Shown here piece after piece: positions 53,079 through 62,389 of a DNA stretch of 64,000 nt. The stretch comes from Demequina muriae (GTDB taxonomy: Bacteria; Actinomycetota; Actinomycetes; Actinomycetales; Demequinaceae), in assembly GCF_030418295.1 (NCBI RefSeq), contig NZ_JAUHQA010000001.1, forward strand, positions 1,488,001-1,552,000, given 5' to 3'. Both the position numbers and the translations under genes were made by a program. How positions within the stretch are numbered: the stretch's first letter is position 1; every line of letters begins with the position of its first letter. The notes under the pieces were generated by a model. It saw only the letters and a list, made by a program, of their open reading frames with translations, did no database searches and was not told the origin of the DNA.

Positions 53079-56072
53079 GTGACCATCACGGAGAACACCG
53101 CCCAGTCCGGCGTCAACGGCGACGCAGTGGCAGAGGCGGTGGCAGAGGCCAACCCGGCCCGCAACGGCATCCACGTCACCAAGCGAGACGGCACGCGCGA
53201 GCCGTACAACGCCGACCGCATCAACAAGGCCATCGAGCGCGCAGCCGAGGGCCTGCCGGACCAGATCTCGATCACCACGCAGATCGCCAGCGAGCTCGCG
53301 ATCACGCTGTTCGACGGCATCACCACCGAGCAGCTCGACGAGGCCGCGATCGGCGTCGCCGTCCAGAACGTCAAGGATGACCCGTACTTCGACACCGTCG
53401 CGGCACGCCTGCTGCGCAAGGTCATCTACAAGCGCGTGCTCGGCGGCTACGAGTCCAACCTCGAGCTCGCGCTGCTGCACCAGGCCCGGTTCCCCGGATA
53501 CGTGCGCGACGCCGTGGAGGAGGGACTGCTGGACACCCGCCTCGAGTCGCACTTCGACCTTGACGCGCTCGCCGCCGCGCTCGACCACGAGCGTGACGAC
53601 CTCCTGAAGTACATCGGCACCGTGACCATGCGCAACCGCTACATGATCACGGATCGCCACGGCAAGGCGCTCGAGGTCCCTCAGTACTTCTGGATGCGCG
53701 TGTCGATGGGCCTCTCGCTCAACGAGGCGAACCCCACCGAGATGGCCATCAAGTTCTACGAGAAGATCTCGCGCCTGGACTACCTGCCCGCCGGGTCGAC
53801 CCTGGTGAACGCCGGCACCTCGTACCCCCAGCTGTCCAACTGCTTCGTCATGCAGATGGAGGACGACATCGAGCACATCGCCAAGAGCGTGCGCGACGTC
53901 ATGTGGCTCACCAAGGGCACGGGCGGCATCGGCCTGTCGGTCACCAAGCTGCGTTCCGAGGGCTCGCCGATCCGGTCGAACAACACCACGTCCACGGGCC
54001 CCATCCCGTTCATGCACACCATCGACTCGACCCTCCGGGCCGTGTCGCGTGGAGGCAAGAAGTTCGGTGCGCTGTGCTTCTACATGGAGAACTGGCACAT
54101 GGACTTCGCGCAGTTCCTGGACCTGCGCCAGAACTCGGGAGACCCCTACCGCCGCACCCGCACCGCGAACACCGCCGTGTGGATCTCGGATGAGTTCATG
54201 AAGCGCGTCGAGGCGAACGATGACTGGTACCTGTTCGACCCCGCCGAGGCGCCTGACCTGGTGGAGCTCACGGGCTCGGCCTTCTCCGCACGCTATGCAG
54301 AGCTGGTGGCACTCGCCGAGGCCGGCAAGATCCGCAGCTTCAAGAAGATGAAGGCGCGCGAGCAGTACAAGTCGATCCTCATCATGCTGCAGACCACCTC
54401 GCACCCGTGGCTGACGTGGAAGGACACGATCAACAACCGTGCCCTCAACACCAACACGGGCACCATCCACCTCTCGAACCTGTGCACCGAGATCTGCCTG
54501 CCGCAGGACCGCGAGAACATTGCCGTCTGCAACCTCGCATCGGTCAACCTGTCGGAGCACCTGGTCAACGGTGCGATCGACTGGGATCGCATGGAGCAGT
54601 CGACTCGCCTGGCCGTGCGTCAGCTCGACAACCTCGTCGACATCACGCTGTCCTCAGTGCCCGAGTCGGAGTTCGCGAACCGCGAGAACCGTGCCGTGGG
54701 CCTGGGCGTCATGGGCTTCACTGACCTGACCGAGCGCCTGGGACTCGCGTACGAGTCCGAGGAGGCGTACGACCTCATCGACGAGATCATGGAGTTCGTG
54801 TCGTTCCACGCGATCGACGCCTCCGCCGATCTCGCCCGGGAGCGCGGCTCCTACTCGAACTTCGAGGGCTCCGGCTGGTCGCAGGGCAAGGTGCCGTTCG
54901 ACACCATCGCCGAGGCCGAGGCAGACCGCGGCGTCGCGATCGAAGTCAACCGCACCACGCGTCAGGACTGGGACACTCTCCGCGAGAAGGTCAAGGGCGG
55001 CATCCGCAACGCCACCCTGATGGCCGTCGCGCCCACCGCGTCGATCGGTCTCGTCGCCGGCACCACCCCCGGCTTCGACCCGCAGTTCTCGCAGATCTTC
55101 TCCCGCGCCACGTCGTCGGGCAAGTTCCTCGAGGTCAACCGCAACCTTGTGCGGGACCTGCAGGAGCTCGGCCTGTGGGAGCAGCTGCGCGACCAGCTGC
55201 TCGAGGTGCAGGGCGACCTGTCGCAGCTCGAGGATGCCCCCGACCACCTGAAGGACGTCTACAAGACGTCGTTCCAGCTCTCGCCCTACGCCTTCATCGA
55301 GGTGGCGGCCCGTGCGCAGAAGTGGATCGACCAGGCCATCAGCCGCAACATCTACCTCGCCGACCGCGACGTCGAGAACATGATGGACCTGTACTCGGCG
55401 GCGTGGAAGCGTGGCGTCAAGACCACGTACTACCTGCACATGAAGCCGCGCCACACGGCCGAGCAGTCGACGGTGCGCGTGAACAAGACCGAGAAGATGA
55501 ACAAGGCCAGCTCGAGCGGGACCGGCGGCGCCGCTGGCGGCCCCTCGCGTCGCGGCTTCGGAGCGCGCAAGGGCTTTGGCGGGGCATCCAAGGCGACTGA
55601 GGCGAGCGTGGCGGCCGCCGAGGCCGCGTCCGCTGTCGCAGTGACCGACGCTCCGGTCGAGGCGGCGGCTCCGGCCGCTGCACCGGCCAAGAAGGGCTTC
55701 GGAGCCGCAGCAGCAAAGGCCACGCCCGTGGCGGCGCCCGCCGAACCGCGCACGTCCACGGCGTCCATCGCCACGGCACCCGCGTCCGTACTGTCGGCGG
55801 TGGCATCGCAGGCGTTCTCCCCCGCACCGGTGGAGCAGCCTGAGGTCCCGCCCACGTCCCTGCCAGAGCCGGCCGAGTCGCCGGCTGCCACCGGTGCCGT
55901 CGAGACGGGTGCTGCACGTGCGCCCGAGGGCTCGACGGTGCTAGACGTCACCGAAAGCCTGCATGTCACTGAAAGCACCGTGGCGACGTCGATCGGGGAT
56001 GCGGAGGTGGTGGGCGGAGTCGCCTGCCCCGTCGACCCGATGGAAGCGCTCCAGTGCGAGTCCTGCCAGTAG
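53079..56072 (+). CDS. nrdA: Ribonucleoside-diphosphate reductase large subunit, with Ala/Pro-rich insertion
   Basis: 997 residues, longer than the usual 750-850. ATP-cone at about 30-120 (VTKRDGTREPYNADRINKA), then the ten-stranded barrel with SNCFVMQMEDD, NLCTEICLP and VAPTASIGLVAGTTPGFD. The catalytic part ends about residue 805. A low-complexity Ala/Pro/Glu-rich segment of about 170 residues follows, with two GFG-containing repeats, and then the swivelling C-terminal Cys pair in LQCESCQ that re-reduces the active site. GTG 53079 follows AAGGGGAG. The small subunit lies 23 nt downstream. Confidence 0.94.
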   Translation: MTITENTAQSGVNGDAVAEAVAEANPARNGIHVTKRDGTREPYNADRINKAIERAAEGLPDQISITTQIASELAITLFDGITTEQLDEAAIGVAVQNVKDDPYFDTVAARLLRKVIYKRVLGGYESNLELALLHQARFPGYVRDAVEEGLLDTRLESHFDLDALAAALDHERDDLLKYIGTVTMRNRYMITDRHGKALEVPQYFWMRVSMGLSLNEANPTEMAIKFYEKISRLDYLPAGSTLVNAGTSYPQLSNCFVMQMEDDIEHIAKSVRDVMWLTKGTGGIGLSVTKLRSEGSPIRSNNTTSTGPIPFMHTIDSTLRAVSRGGKKFGALCFYMENWHMDFAQFLDLRQNSGDPYRRTRTANTAVWISDEFMKRVEANDDWYLFDPAEAPDLVELTGSAFSARYAELVALAEAGKIRSFKKMKAREQYKSILIMLQTTSHPWLTWKDTINNRALNTNTGTIHLSNLCTEICLPQDRENIAVCNLASVNLSEHLVNGAIDWDRMEQSTRLAVRQLDNLVDITLSSVPESEFANRENRAVGLGVMGFTDLTERLGLAYESEEAYDLIDEIMEFVSFHAIDASADLARERGSYSNFEGSGWSQGKVPFDTIAEAEADRGVAIEVNRTTRQDWDTLREKVKGGIRNATLMAVAPTASIGLVAGTTPGFDPQFSQIFSRATSSGKFLEVNRNLVRDLQELGLWEQLRDQLLEVQGDLSQLEDAPDHLKDVYKTSFQLSPYAFIEVAARAQKWIDQAISRNIYLADRDVENMMDLYSAAWKRGVKTTYYLHMKPRHTAEQSTVRVNKTEKMNKASSSGTGGAAGGPSRRGFGARKGFGGASKATEASVAAAEAASAVAVTDAPVEAAAPAAAPAKKGFGAAAAKATPVAAPAEPRTSTASIATAPASVLSAVASQAFSPAPVEQPEVPPTSLPEPAESPAATGAVETGAARAPEGSTVLDVTESLHVTESTVATSIGDAEVVGGVACPVDPMEALQCESCQ

Positions 56073-56095
56073 CGCTGGCAGAGAGGAACTGAATC

Positions 56096-57082
56096 ATGGC
56101 CATTCTCGGCACCGGCATCCAAGACGGATTGCTGCTCAAGCCCATCACGTACCCGTGGGCGATGGACCTGTACAACCAGGCCGTCGCGAACACGTGGTTC
56201 CCCAACGAGATCCAGCTCGGTGAGGACCTCGCCGACTTCAAGAAGATGACGGAGGAGGAGAAGCACGCCGTCACCTTCCTGATGTCGTACTTCAACCCGA
56301 ACGAGCTGCTGGTGAACAAGGCGCTCGCGTTCGGCGTCTACCCGTACATCAACGCTCCCGAGTGCCACCTGTACCTCGCGAAGCAGATGTGGGAAGAGGC
56401 CAACCACTGCATGTCCTTCGAGTACGTCCTCGAGACGTTCCCGCTGGACCGGGATGAGGCGTACAACTCCCACGTGGACGTGCCGTCGATGGCCGCCAAG
56501 GAGGAGTTCGAGGTCAACTTCATCCGTCGCATGACGGAGGAGACTCTCGACATCTCCACCACCGAGGGCAAGAAGGACTTCGTCCGCAACCTCGTGGCGT
56601 ACAACATCATCCTCGAGGGCATCTGGTTCTATTCCGGCTTCATGGTCGCGCTGTCGTTCCGCCAGCGGAACCTGCTGCGCAACTTCGGCTCGCTCATGGA
56701 CTGGGTGATCCGCGACGAGTCGCTCCACCTCCAGTTCGGCATCAACCTCATCCTCACGGTGCTCGAGGAGAACGAGGACCTTCAGGACCCGGACTTCGCC
56801 GACGAGATTCGCCAGATGATCATCGACGCCGTCCAGATGGAGGAGGCGTACAACCGCGACCTGCTTCCCAAGGGCATCCTCGGCCTCAACTCGGACTACG
56901 TGAACCAGTACGTCCGCTACCTCGCCGACCGCCGTCTCGAGGAGCTCGGGTTCGAGCCGTACTACAACGTGTCGAACCCGGCCAAGTGGATGGCCACCGC
57001 GAACGACACCCTTCAGTTGGTGAACTTCTTCGAGGCGACCAACACGTCCTACGAGGTCAACGCGCAGGCGACCAAGAAGTAG
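56096..57082 (+). CDS. nrdB: Ribonucleoside-diphosphate reductase small subunit, class Ic-like (R2c)
   Basis: 328 residues. Metal ligands are visible: E70 in PNELLVN, E101 and H104 in WEEANHCMSF, Glu in IILEGIWFYSGF, and Glu-His in RDESLHLQFG. The position four residues after H104, where class Ia/b enzymes hold the radical Tyr, is F108. That and the flanking pattern NAPECHLYLAKQMWEEANH match class Ic (Chlamydia type), which uses an Mn/Fe cofactor in place of a Tyr radical. It is the sole R2 seen here. A GAGG lies before ATG 56096. Confidence 0.93.
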   Translation: MAILGTGIQDGLLLKPITYPWAMDLYNQAVANTWFPNEIQLGEDLADFKKMTEEEKHAVTFLMSYFNPNELLVNKALAFGVYPYINAPECHLYLAKQMWEEANHCMSFEYVLETFPLDRDEAYNSHVDVPSMAAKEEFEVNFIRRMTEETLDISTTEGKKDFVRNLVAYNIILEGIWFYSGFMVALSFRQRNLLRNFGSLMDWVIRDESLHLQFGINLILTVLEENEDLQDPDFADEIRQMIIDAVQMEEAYNRDLLPKGILGLNSDYVNQYVRYLADRRLEELGFEPYYNVSNPAKWMATANDTLQLVNFFEATNTSYEVNAQATKK

Positions 57083-57099
57083 GACCCATCGTTCGGGGC

Positions 57100-57165
57100 A
57101 ACGGCCCCGTGGTACGTCGGAACGGCGATTCGCTCGGATCGCCCTCGTCGCACCACGGGGCCGTT
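57100..57165 (+). terminator. nrd operon terminator
   Basis: AACGGCCCCGTGGT (57100-57113) and its exact complement (57152-57165) form a 14-bp stem, with an inner GGCGAT/ATCGCC hairpin in the loop and TTGTCAT after it. It lies 18 bases after the nrdB stop. Confidence 0.8.
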
Positions 57166-57319
57166 GTCATATGCCAGGGGGCTCGACTTACCAGGCGGTA
57201 GGGAATACACTGGCGTGGACGGTGTTGACCCACGTGTCCCGCTGATCGAGCTCGTGCTCTGATCGCGATCCGTTCGATGAACTCGGCATTGCCGCCCCAC
57301 TCAAGAAAAGAACTCTGCT
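57166..57319 (+). other. Spacer between nrd terminator and MFS gene
   Basis: Contains TACACT (57206-57211), a possible -10 for the MFS gene about 109 nt upstream of its start. I see no gene and no clear operator. Confidence 0.35.
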
Positions 57320-58576
57320 GTGACCTCGCGCATTGACACCGCTCCGCCCCGGGCGGTCGTACCCTCCTTCGGCGACACCCTGACGCGCCGCGAGCGCATC
57401 GCGTACATCTTGATCCTCGGCGCTCTCGTAGCCCTCGGCCCGTTCACGATCGACCTCTACCTGCCCGCGTTCCCAGAGGTCGCACGCGACCTCGCGGCCA
57501 GCGACGCGGCGATTCAGCTGACCCTGACCGCGACCACCATCGGATTCGGCGTGGGCCAGCTGGTCGTCGGACCGCTGAGCGATGCGTTCGGGCGCAAGGT
57601 GCCGCTCATGATCGCCACGGTGGTCCACATCCTCGCCAGCATCTTCGTGGTGTTCGCGCCCACTGTCGAGTGGGTGCTCGTGGGGCGCACGCTCCAGGGC
57701 ATCGGCGCTGCCGGTGGCGCTGTGGTCGCGATGGCGATCGTGCGAGACCTGTTCAATGGCCAGCGGCTCATCAGGATGCTGTCGCGTATGGCGCTCGTCA
57801 CGGGGCTCGCACCGGTGCTTGCGCCAGTGATCGGTTCTCAACTGCTGCGGGTGGTCGATTGGCGCGAGATCTTCGTCGTGCTCGCGCTCTATGGCGTGCT
57901 GATCGCGACGATCGCCGGTCTGAAGCTGCGCGAGACGCGCCCCGCTGGCCAGCGAGGAGGCGCGGGGCTCCCCGCCATGCGTGCACGGTATCGCCGCCTA
58001 CTGAGCGACGGCTCGTTCGTTGGCGTCGCAGTCGTGGGTGCGATGACGTTCACCACGCTCTTCGCTTACCTCTCGGCCTCGTCGTTCGTGCTGCAGGACC
58101 AGTTCGGCCTCACTGCACAGCAGTACGGCGTGGTGTTCGGTCTCAACTCCATCGGAGTAGTGGCGGGCACCCAGTTCGCAGCGCGGCTGATGAGAGTGGT
58201 CGCCCCCCGGGCCGTGGCCACGGCAGGAATCATCGTGATGAGCACCGGCGCAGTGTCCCTGCTGCTGTTCGCTCAGCTCGAGTCGGGGCTGCTCGGCGTG
58301 GTCATCCCGCTGTTCTTCGTCGTGTCGCCGCTCGGCTTCATCATGCCGTCGGTCCAGGTCATGGCGTTGGAGAACCACGGGTCCGAGGCAGGCACCGCCG
58401 CATCCCTGATCGGCGCGATGAACTTCGGCGTCGCCGGGCTCATCTCTCCGGTCGTCGGTCTCATGGGAGCGTCCGCGACGTCCATGGCGATCGTGATGAT
58501 CGGCGCGCTCTCGGTCGCGCACGCGAGCCTGTGGCTGGTGGTGCGCCCGCGTACCTCCGGCGACGTCGTCAGGTGA
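57320..58576 (+). CDS. MFS multidrug exporter, Bcr/CflA family
   Basis: 418 residues with 12 transmembrane helices. LGALVALGPFTIDLYLPAFPEVA is the Bcr/CflA start (motif D-x-Y-x-P), and GPLSDAFGRKVPLMI is MFS motif A between helices 2 and 3. It exports drugs, bicyclomycin in the classical example, with protons. The start is a GTG with only a weak A-rich site upstream. Confidence 0.9.
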   Translation: MTSRIDTAPPRAVVPSFGDTLTRRERIAYILILGALVALGPFTIDLYLPAFPEVARDLAASDAAIQLTLTATTIGFGVGQLVVGPLSDAFGRKVPLMIATVVHILASIFVVFAPTVEWVLVGRTLQGIGAAGGAVVAMAIVRDLFNGQRLIRMLSRMALVTGLAPVLAPVIGSQLLRVVDWREIFVVLALYGVLIATIAGLKLRETRPAGQRGGAGLPAMRARYRRLLSDGSFVGVAVVGAMTFTTLFAYLSASSFVLQDQFGLTAQQYGVVFGLNSIGVVAGTQFAARLMRVVAPRAVATAGIIVMSTGAVSLLLFAQLESGLLGVVIPLFFVVSPLGFIMPSVQVMALENHGSEAGTAASLIGAMNFGVAGLISPVVGLMGASATSMAIVMIGALSVAHASLWLVVRPRTSGDVVR

Positions 58577-58653
58577 TGCACACCTGAACTCGCGGTCGCG
58601 CTCGGTCGGGCTCGGTCGGGCTCGTAGCGTTTCGATGAGGTCCGCGAGCCCGC

Positions 58654-58659
58654 TACGGT
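58654..58659 (+). promoter_or_regulatory. -10 box TACGGT, leaderless DJ-1/PfpI gene
   Basis: TACGGT, seven bases (AGTGCCC), then the ATG at 58667. Confidence 0.5.
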
Positions 58660-58666
58660 AGTGCCC

Positions 58667-59272
58667 ATGACCGCGCGCATCGGCATCCTCGTGTACGACG
58701 GCTTCGACATCATCGATGCGGGCGGCCCGTACGAGGTCTTCCTCACCGCCTCCCGTCTCGCTGAGCGGGATGGACTGGAGCCGGCCTTCACGGTCGAGTT
58801 AGTGAGCCCCGGTGGACGCGACGTGGTCGCGTACGGCGGGATGACGCTGACGGCGCTGAGCGATGCTGATGAGTCGCGCGACTATGACGTCCTGGTGGTC
58901 CCCGGCACGATCGACATCGACTCGGCACTCGGCGAGACCCGCATCGGATCCTCGCTACGGACTCTTGCCGACCAGGCGTCGGTCACCACGTCGGTCTGCA
59001 CCGGTTCCTTCCTGCTGGCACACCACGGCCTCCTCGACGGGGCTCCGGCGACCACGCATTGGGAGGACGTCGACGCGCTGCGTGCCGCCGGCGTGGCCGA
59101 CGCGCGCGAGGGCGTGCGCTGGGTCGACGAGGGCGGCGTCGTGACGAGCGGCGGGCTCACGTCCGGCATGCACATGGCGCTGCACATCGTGGCGCGGCTC
59201 CTCGGCGAACCGATGGCGCACCGGACCGCACGCCAGCTCGACATGGACTGGAGCGCCGACCCGGCACGCTAG
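58667..59272 (+). CDS. DJ-1/PfpI family protein
   Basis: 201 residues. The nucleophile Cys is in VTTSVCTGSFLLAHHGLLDG, and the strand IGILVYDGFDIIDAGGPYEV with its Glu-like region fits the GATase1-like fold without a fused AraC domain. Roles range from isonitrile hydratase to deglycase and chaperone; I cannot choose. ATG 58667 was preferred to GTG 58661 as it fits the leaderless -10. The stop shares CTAG with the fused sigma gene on the other strand. Confidence 0.85.
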   Translation: MTARIGILVYDGFDIIDAGGPYEVFLTASRLAERDGLEPAFTVELVSPGGRDVVAYGGMTLTALSDADESRDYDVLVVPGTIDIDSALGETRIGSSLRTLADQASVTTSVCTGSFLLAHHGLLDGAPATTHWEDVDALRAAGVADAREGVRWVDEGGVVTSGGLTSGMHMALHIVARLLGEPMAHRTARQLDMDWSADPAR

Positions 59273-62200
59273 TCGTCGACGATGATCTCGCCGAGGTCGT
59301 CGTCAGAGTCAGCGCCCTCGTACGAGATCGTGACCGCGATCGAGCCGACCAGGTACTGGTCGCCATTCGACCGCGCGGTGAGCGTGTGGAGGCCCGGTGT
59401 CAGGTCGCCCACTTCCTCGAACTCCTTGGCATCGACGCCAAGCGAGTTGGCGAAATCGGAGCCGTGTGCGGTGGAGTCCGCGCCGTTCGAGGCCCAGAGC
59501 GCGCGCTCGGAGGCGCTGGCGAATACTCGCTGGGTGCCGTTCCAGCGCACCGGCACGAGCCGCTCACCGTCGAGTTCGAGAGTGTCGCCGCCGAGATTGC
59601 GATCTGCTTCCCACGTGACCCAGTCGACCTCCACGTCCGCATCCACATTGGTCGAGAACACGAACTCCGGGGAGGAGCTGGGCGAGACCCACTCGCGCCC
59701 CGCGAACAGCGCAATGCGGGAGTCGGGGAGGTCAGCCTGTCGGTAGACCACCGAGAGCGCGAAGCCGGCGTAATAGGTGCGGTCGTTGTCGTACCGGGTG
59801 GCCGCAGTGGCGATGTCCGCGACCGACCAGGCACCGGCGCCGTGCTCGGCGACCAGGTCGGTGACGTCGGCGCGAGACTGGTAGTAGTGGCGACCATCCG
59901 GAAGCGCGGATGACCCGTCCAGGACTTCGTCCGCGGTGATCGAGATGTAGTCATCGCTGTCAGGCGCACGCAGGCGAGCCTGCGCGAGGTCTTCAGTCCA
60001 GGAGTCGCGGCCCACGCGGTTCGCTGACCACTCCAGGCTCGCGTACACCACCTCGGCGTCGGCGGGGATGTCGAGAAGCGTCGTCGCGGAGACGGTCTCG
60101 CCGTCGGCGCGGTTGAGATTGGCCATCATGAAGGAGTTGTTGTTGACGTCGCCGCCCGTGGGAGTGTTCGGGCCTGCGAACATCGCCTGGCGGCAGGAGG
60201 TCTCGTCGAGGTTGCAGCCGAGGAGCGGGGATCCCACCGTCGCGACCGCGAGGCCTCCGTCGCCCGTGAAGATCGGGTCGAGGTCCTCGTCGGACTCCGC
60301 GATCGCCGTGTCGACCTCATACGAGTACTCGTGGGCGCCTCCGGACACGTGGAAGCGGGTCTTGGAACCCGCAGCCAGTGGTCCCTCCGGAAGCGCGAGG
60401 GGCAGCGTCAGTGAGGCATCCTCGTTCGGCCCGAGGTCATCGTGCGTGCAGGTCGCGGTGGCGCGGTCGCTGTCGACTTCGCACTCCCAGCCCGTGGCCA
60501 CGAACACCGAGCCTTCGGCGAAGGCGAGCCGCGCGTCGATCCGCTGAGCGCTGTTGAGCGCCATGCCGCTGTCACCACCCGAAGGCGGGGCAAATGCCAG
60601 GCCATCGGGGAGCTGAATGGTCGCCTCGAGATCGGTCGCGGATCCTGCGCCTGTGTTGGACACCGTCATGGACAGCTGAGGCGACGAGCGCGTGATCTCG
60701 AGGTAATCGAGTGCTCCCGCCGAGAGCCTCAGGTTTGCTGGCACGACAGTCGGGTCGGTCGGGTCCGTCGGATCGGTGGGATCGGTCGGGTCGGTCGGGT
60801 CCGTGGGGTCCGTCGGGTCGGTGGGGTCCGTCGGGTCGGTGGGGTCGGTGGGGTCGGTCGGGTCGGTCGGGTCCGTGGGGTCCGTCGGATCGGTCGGGTC
60901 GGTCGGATCGGTGGGACCACTGCTGCCGCCGCCCGTGCCACCCGTGCCGCCTGTGTTTCCATCGGTCGTGCCACCCGAGCCGGTGTCGGATCCCGGCGAT
61001 TCCGAGCCGCCGGAGGCATCAGAGCCGGTGACGCTCCCGCCTGCGCCGACACCAGACCCGGTGATGCCGTCGACCACGAGGGGAGGAGCCTCCGCGGATG
61101 GCGCGGGAGACGGCACAGCGCTGGCCTCGGGCACGGGGGAGGGTGCCGTCGTCGGCTCGGTCTCTGGCGACGGTGACGTCGATGGCGAGACCTCGGGGAC
61201 GACGGGGCCTTCCGCGCGGTCGAGCCCGTCTCCTGGTGTCAGCCATCCCAGGATGCTGGCGCCACTGATGGCGAGCGCCGTGGCCGCGACGACCGCCGCA
61301 GCGGGCAGGGCGAGGTGCGAGACCACACCGATGAGCCCGGCGATTCCTCCCGCGCCAGCGGCCGCACCGCCGGCGCCGGCGGCACCCGCACCCGCGGCCC
61401 CAGCGCCACTCGCACCGGACGCGCCGAGTGTCGCGGCTCCCTGCGGTCCCAGCGCGCCGCCGATCGGCATGCCGCCCTCGAGCGCACCGGCACCGAGCAC
61501 GCCCATGAACAGCGGTGCGATGATGCCGCGCATGCCGCGGTTGACGTCTTCAAGTTCCGCGACCAGTGCCGCGCAGCGCTCACAGCTGCGCACATGCACA
61601 TCGACTCGGGAGTGCTCGCGCTTGGACAGGCCGCCGCGGACGTACGCGCCCAGCTGAGCGTTCGCCTCGAGGCAGTCCGCGGACTCTGAGGTGTTCAGGT
61701 GCTGCTGGAGGTAGGCCTGCCGCAGAGCCTCTCGAGCCCGGTAGGCGAGGGCCGCGACGCCGTTCGCACTCAGCCCGAGCAGCGGGGCGATCTCCTTGGG
61801 GTTCTTCTTCTCGACCTCGGTGTACCAGAGCACCGCCTGCCAACGCTCGGGGAGCGACTTGAACGCGTCCGCCACCATGCCGTGCTCGAACCCGTCAAGC
61901 GCGGGCTCGTCGGACGACGGTCCGTACCCGATGGCGGACTCATACGGCGACATGTCGTCACGGGGCTTGGTGCGAATGCCCTTGTCGATGATGTCCATAC
62001 CGGTGCGCCGCACGATGGTGAAGAGATAGGCACGGAAGGCGAGGTCCGGGCCATCGCCTCGCTGGAGCGCGCGCAGGACACGGGAGAACGCCTCTGACAC
62101 CACGTCGTCGACATCGCTCGGGGAGTTCGTATATTGGTACGCGACCTTCCGTGCCGCGTCCGCGTGCCTCTCGTAGAGCACACCAAAGGCCGCCGAGTCG

Positions 62201-62274
62201 CCGGCACGCACGCCGGCGATCAGCTCGGGATCGCTGGACGTTTCCGTCCACAGTGCGATCGCCTCAGATGTCAT
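59269..62274 (-). CDS. ECF sigma factor fused to zinc anti-sigma, membrane helix and surface domains
   Basis: 1001 residues in one frame. Sigma region 2 at about 30-95 (AFGVLYERHADAARKVAYQY, FRAYLFTIVRR) and region 4 at 135-190 (LPERWQAVLWYTEV and EIAPLLGLSANGVAALAYRA) make an ECF sigma factor. Next is a zinc anti-sigma motif H227-x3-C231-x2-C234 (HVRSCERC), then an Ala/Gly hinge, one transmembrane helix (about 313-345) and a Pro/Ser/Thr linker with 18 PTD repeats. The outside part holds a DUF11/CARDB-like domain (about 515-650) and a DUF3344-like domain (about 690-980, ending in GLHTLTARSNGDQYLVGSIA). This is the ECF53-like idea of a sigma factor held at the membrane by its own sensor. Function is inferred. 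Confidence 0.9.
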   Translation of the reverse strand: MTSEAIALWTETSSDPELIAGVRAGDSAAFGVLYERHADAARKVAYQYTNSPSDVDDVVSEAFSRVLRALQRGDGPDLAFRAYLFTIVRRTGMDIIDKGIRTKPRDDMSPYESAIGYGPSSDEPALDGFEHGMVADAFKSLPERWQAVLWYTEVEKKNPKEIAPLLGLSANGVAALAYRAREALRQAYLQQHLNTSESADCLEANAQLGAYVRGGLSKREHSRVDVHVRSCERCAALVAELEDVNRGMRGIIAPLFMGVLGAGALEGGMPIGGALGPQGAATLGASGASGAGAAGAGAAGAGGAAAGAGGIAGLIGVVSHLALPAAAVVAATALAISGASILGWLTPGDGLDRAEGPVVPEVSPSTSPSPETEPTTAPSPVPEASAVPSPAPSAEAPPLVVDGITGSGVGAGGSVTGSDASGGSESPGSDTGSGGTTDGNTGGTGGTGGGSSGPTDPTDPTDPTDPTDPTDPTDPTDPTDPTDPTDPTDPTDPTDPTDPTDPTDPTDPTVVPANLRLSAGALDYLEITRSSPQLSMTVSNTGAGSATDLEATIQLPDGLAFAPPSGGDSGMALNSAQRIDARLAFAEGSVFVATGWECEVDSDRATATCTHDDLGPNEDASLTLPLALPEGPLAAGSKTRFHVSGGAHEYSYEVDTAIAESDEDLDPIFTGDGGLAVATVGSPLLGCNLDETSCRQAMFAGPNTPTGGDVNNNSFMMANLNRADGETVSATTLLDIPADAEVVYASLEWSANRVGRDSWTEDLAQARLRAPDSDDYISITADEVLDGSSALPDGRHYYQSRADVTDLVAEHGAGAWSVADIATAATRYDNDRTYYAGFALSVVYRQADLPDSRIALFAGREWVSPSSSPEFVFSTNVDADVEVDWVTWEADRNLGGDTLELDGERLVPVRWNGTQRVFASASERALWASNGADSTAHGSDFANSLGVDAKEFEEVGDLTPGLHTLTARSNGDQYLVGSIAVTISYEGADSDDDLGEIIVDD
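60748..60915 (-). repeat. PTD tripeptide repeat (9-bp unit, about 18.7 copies)
   Basis: The coding strand repeats (CCG/CCC)(ACC)(GAC/GAT) 18 times plus P-T, residues 454-509. Codons vary (GGT/GGA, GTC/GTG on the plus strand), so copy number is not held by pure slippage-prone repetition. It is a rigid extended spacer that would carry the outer domains through the wall. Confidence 0.95.
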
Positions 62275-62389
62275 CTACTGGGGCCCCCTCCACGGCAAGT
62301 CCGAGGATTGTGGATACATGTTCCCTGTAAGTGCGTATGCAAAGCAAGAGGCCAGGAGGGCAATAGATCACATTCGTCCCCAAGCGGAA

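Noticed and set aside
60748-60915. CRISPR-like or satellite repeat near 60.8 kb
   Set aside because: The unit is 9 bp, in frame, without spacers. It encodes the PTD linker.
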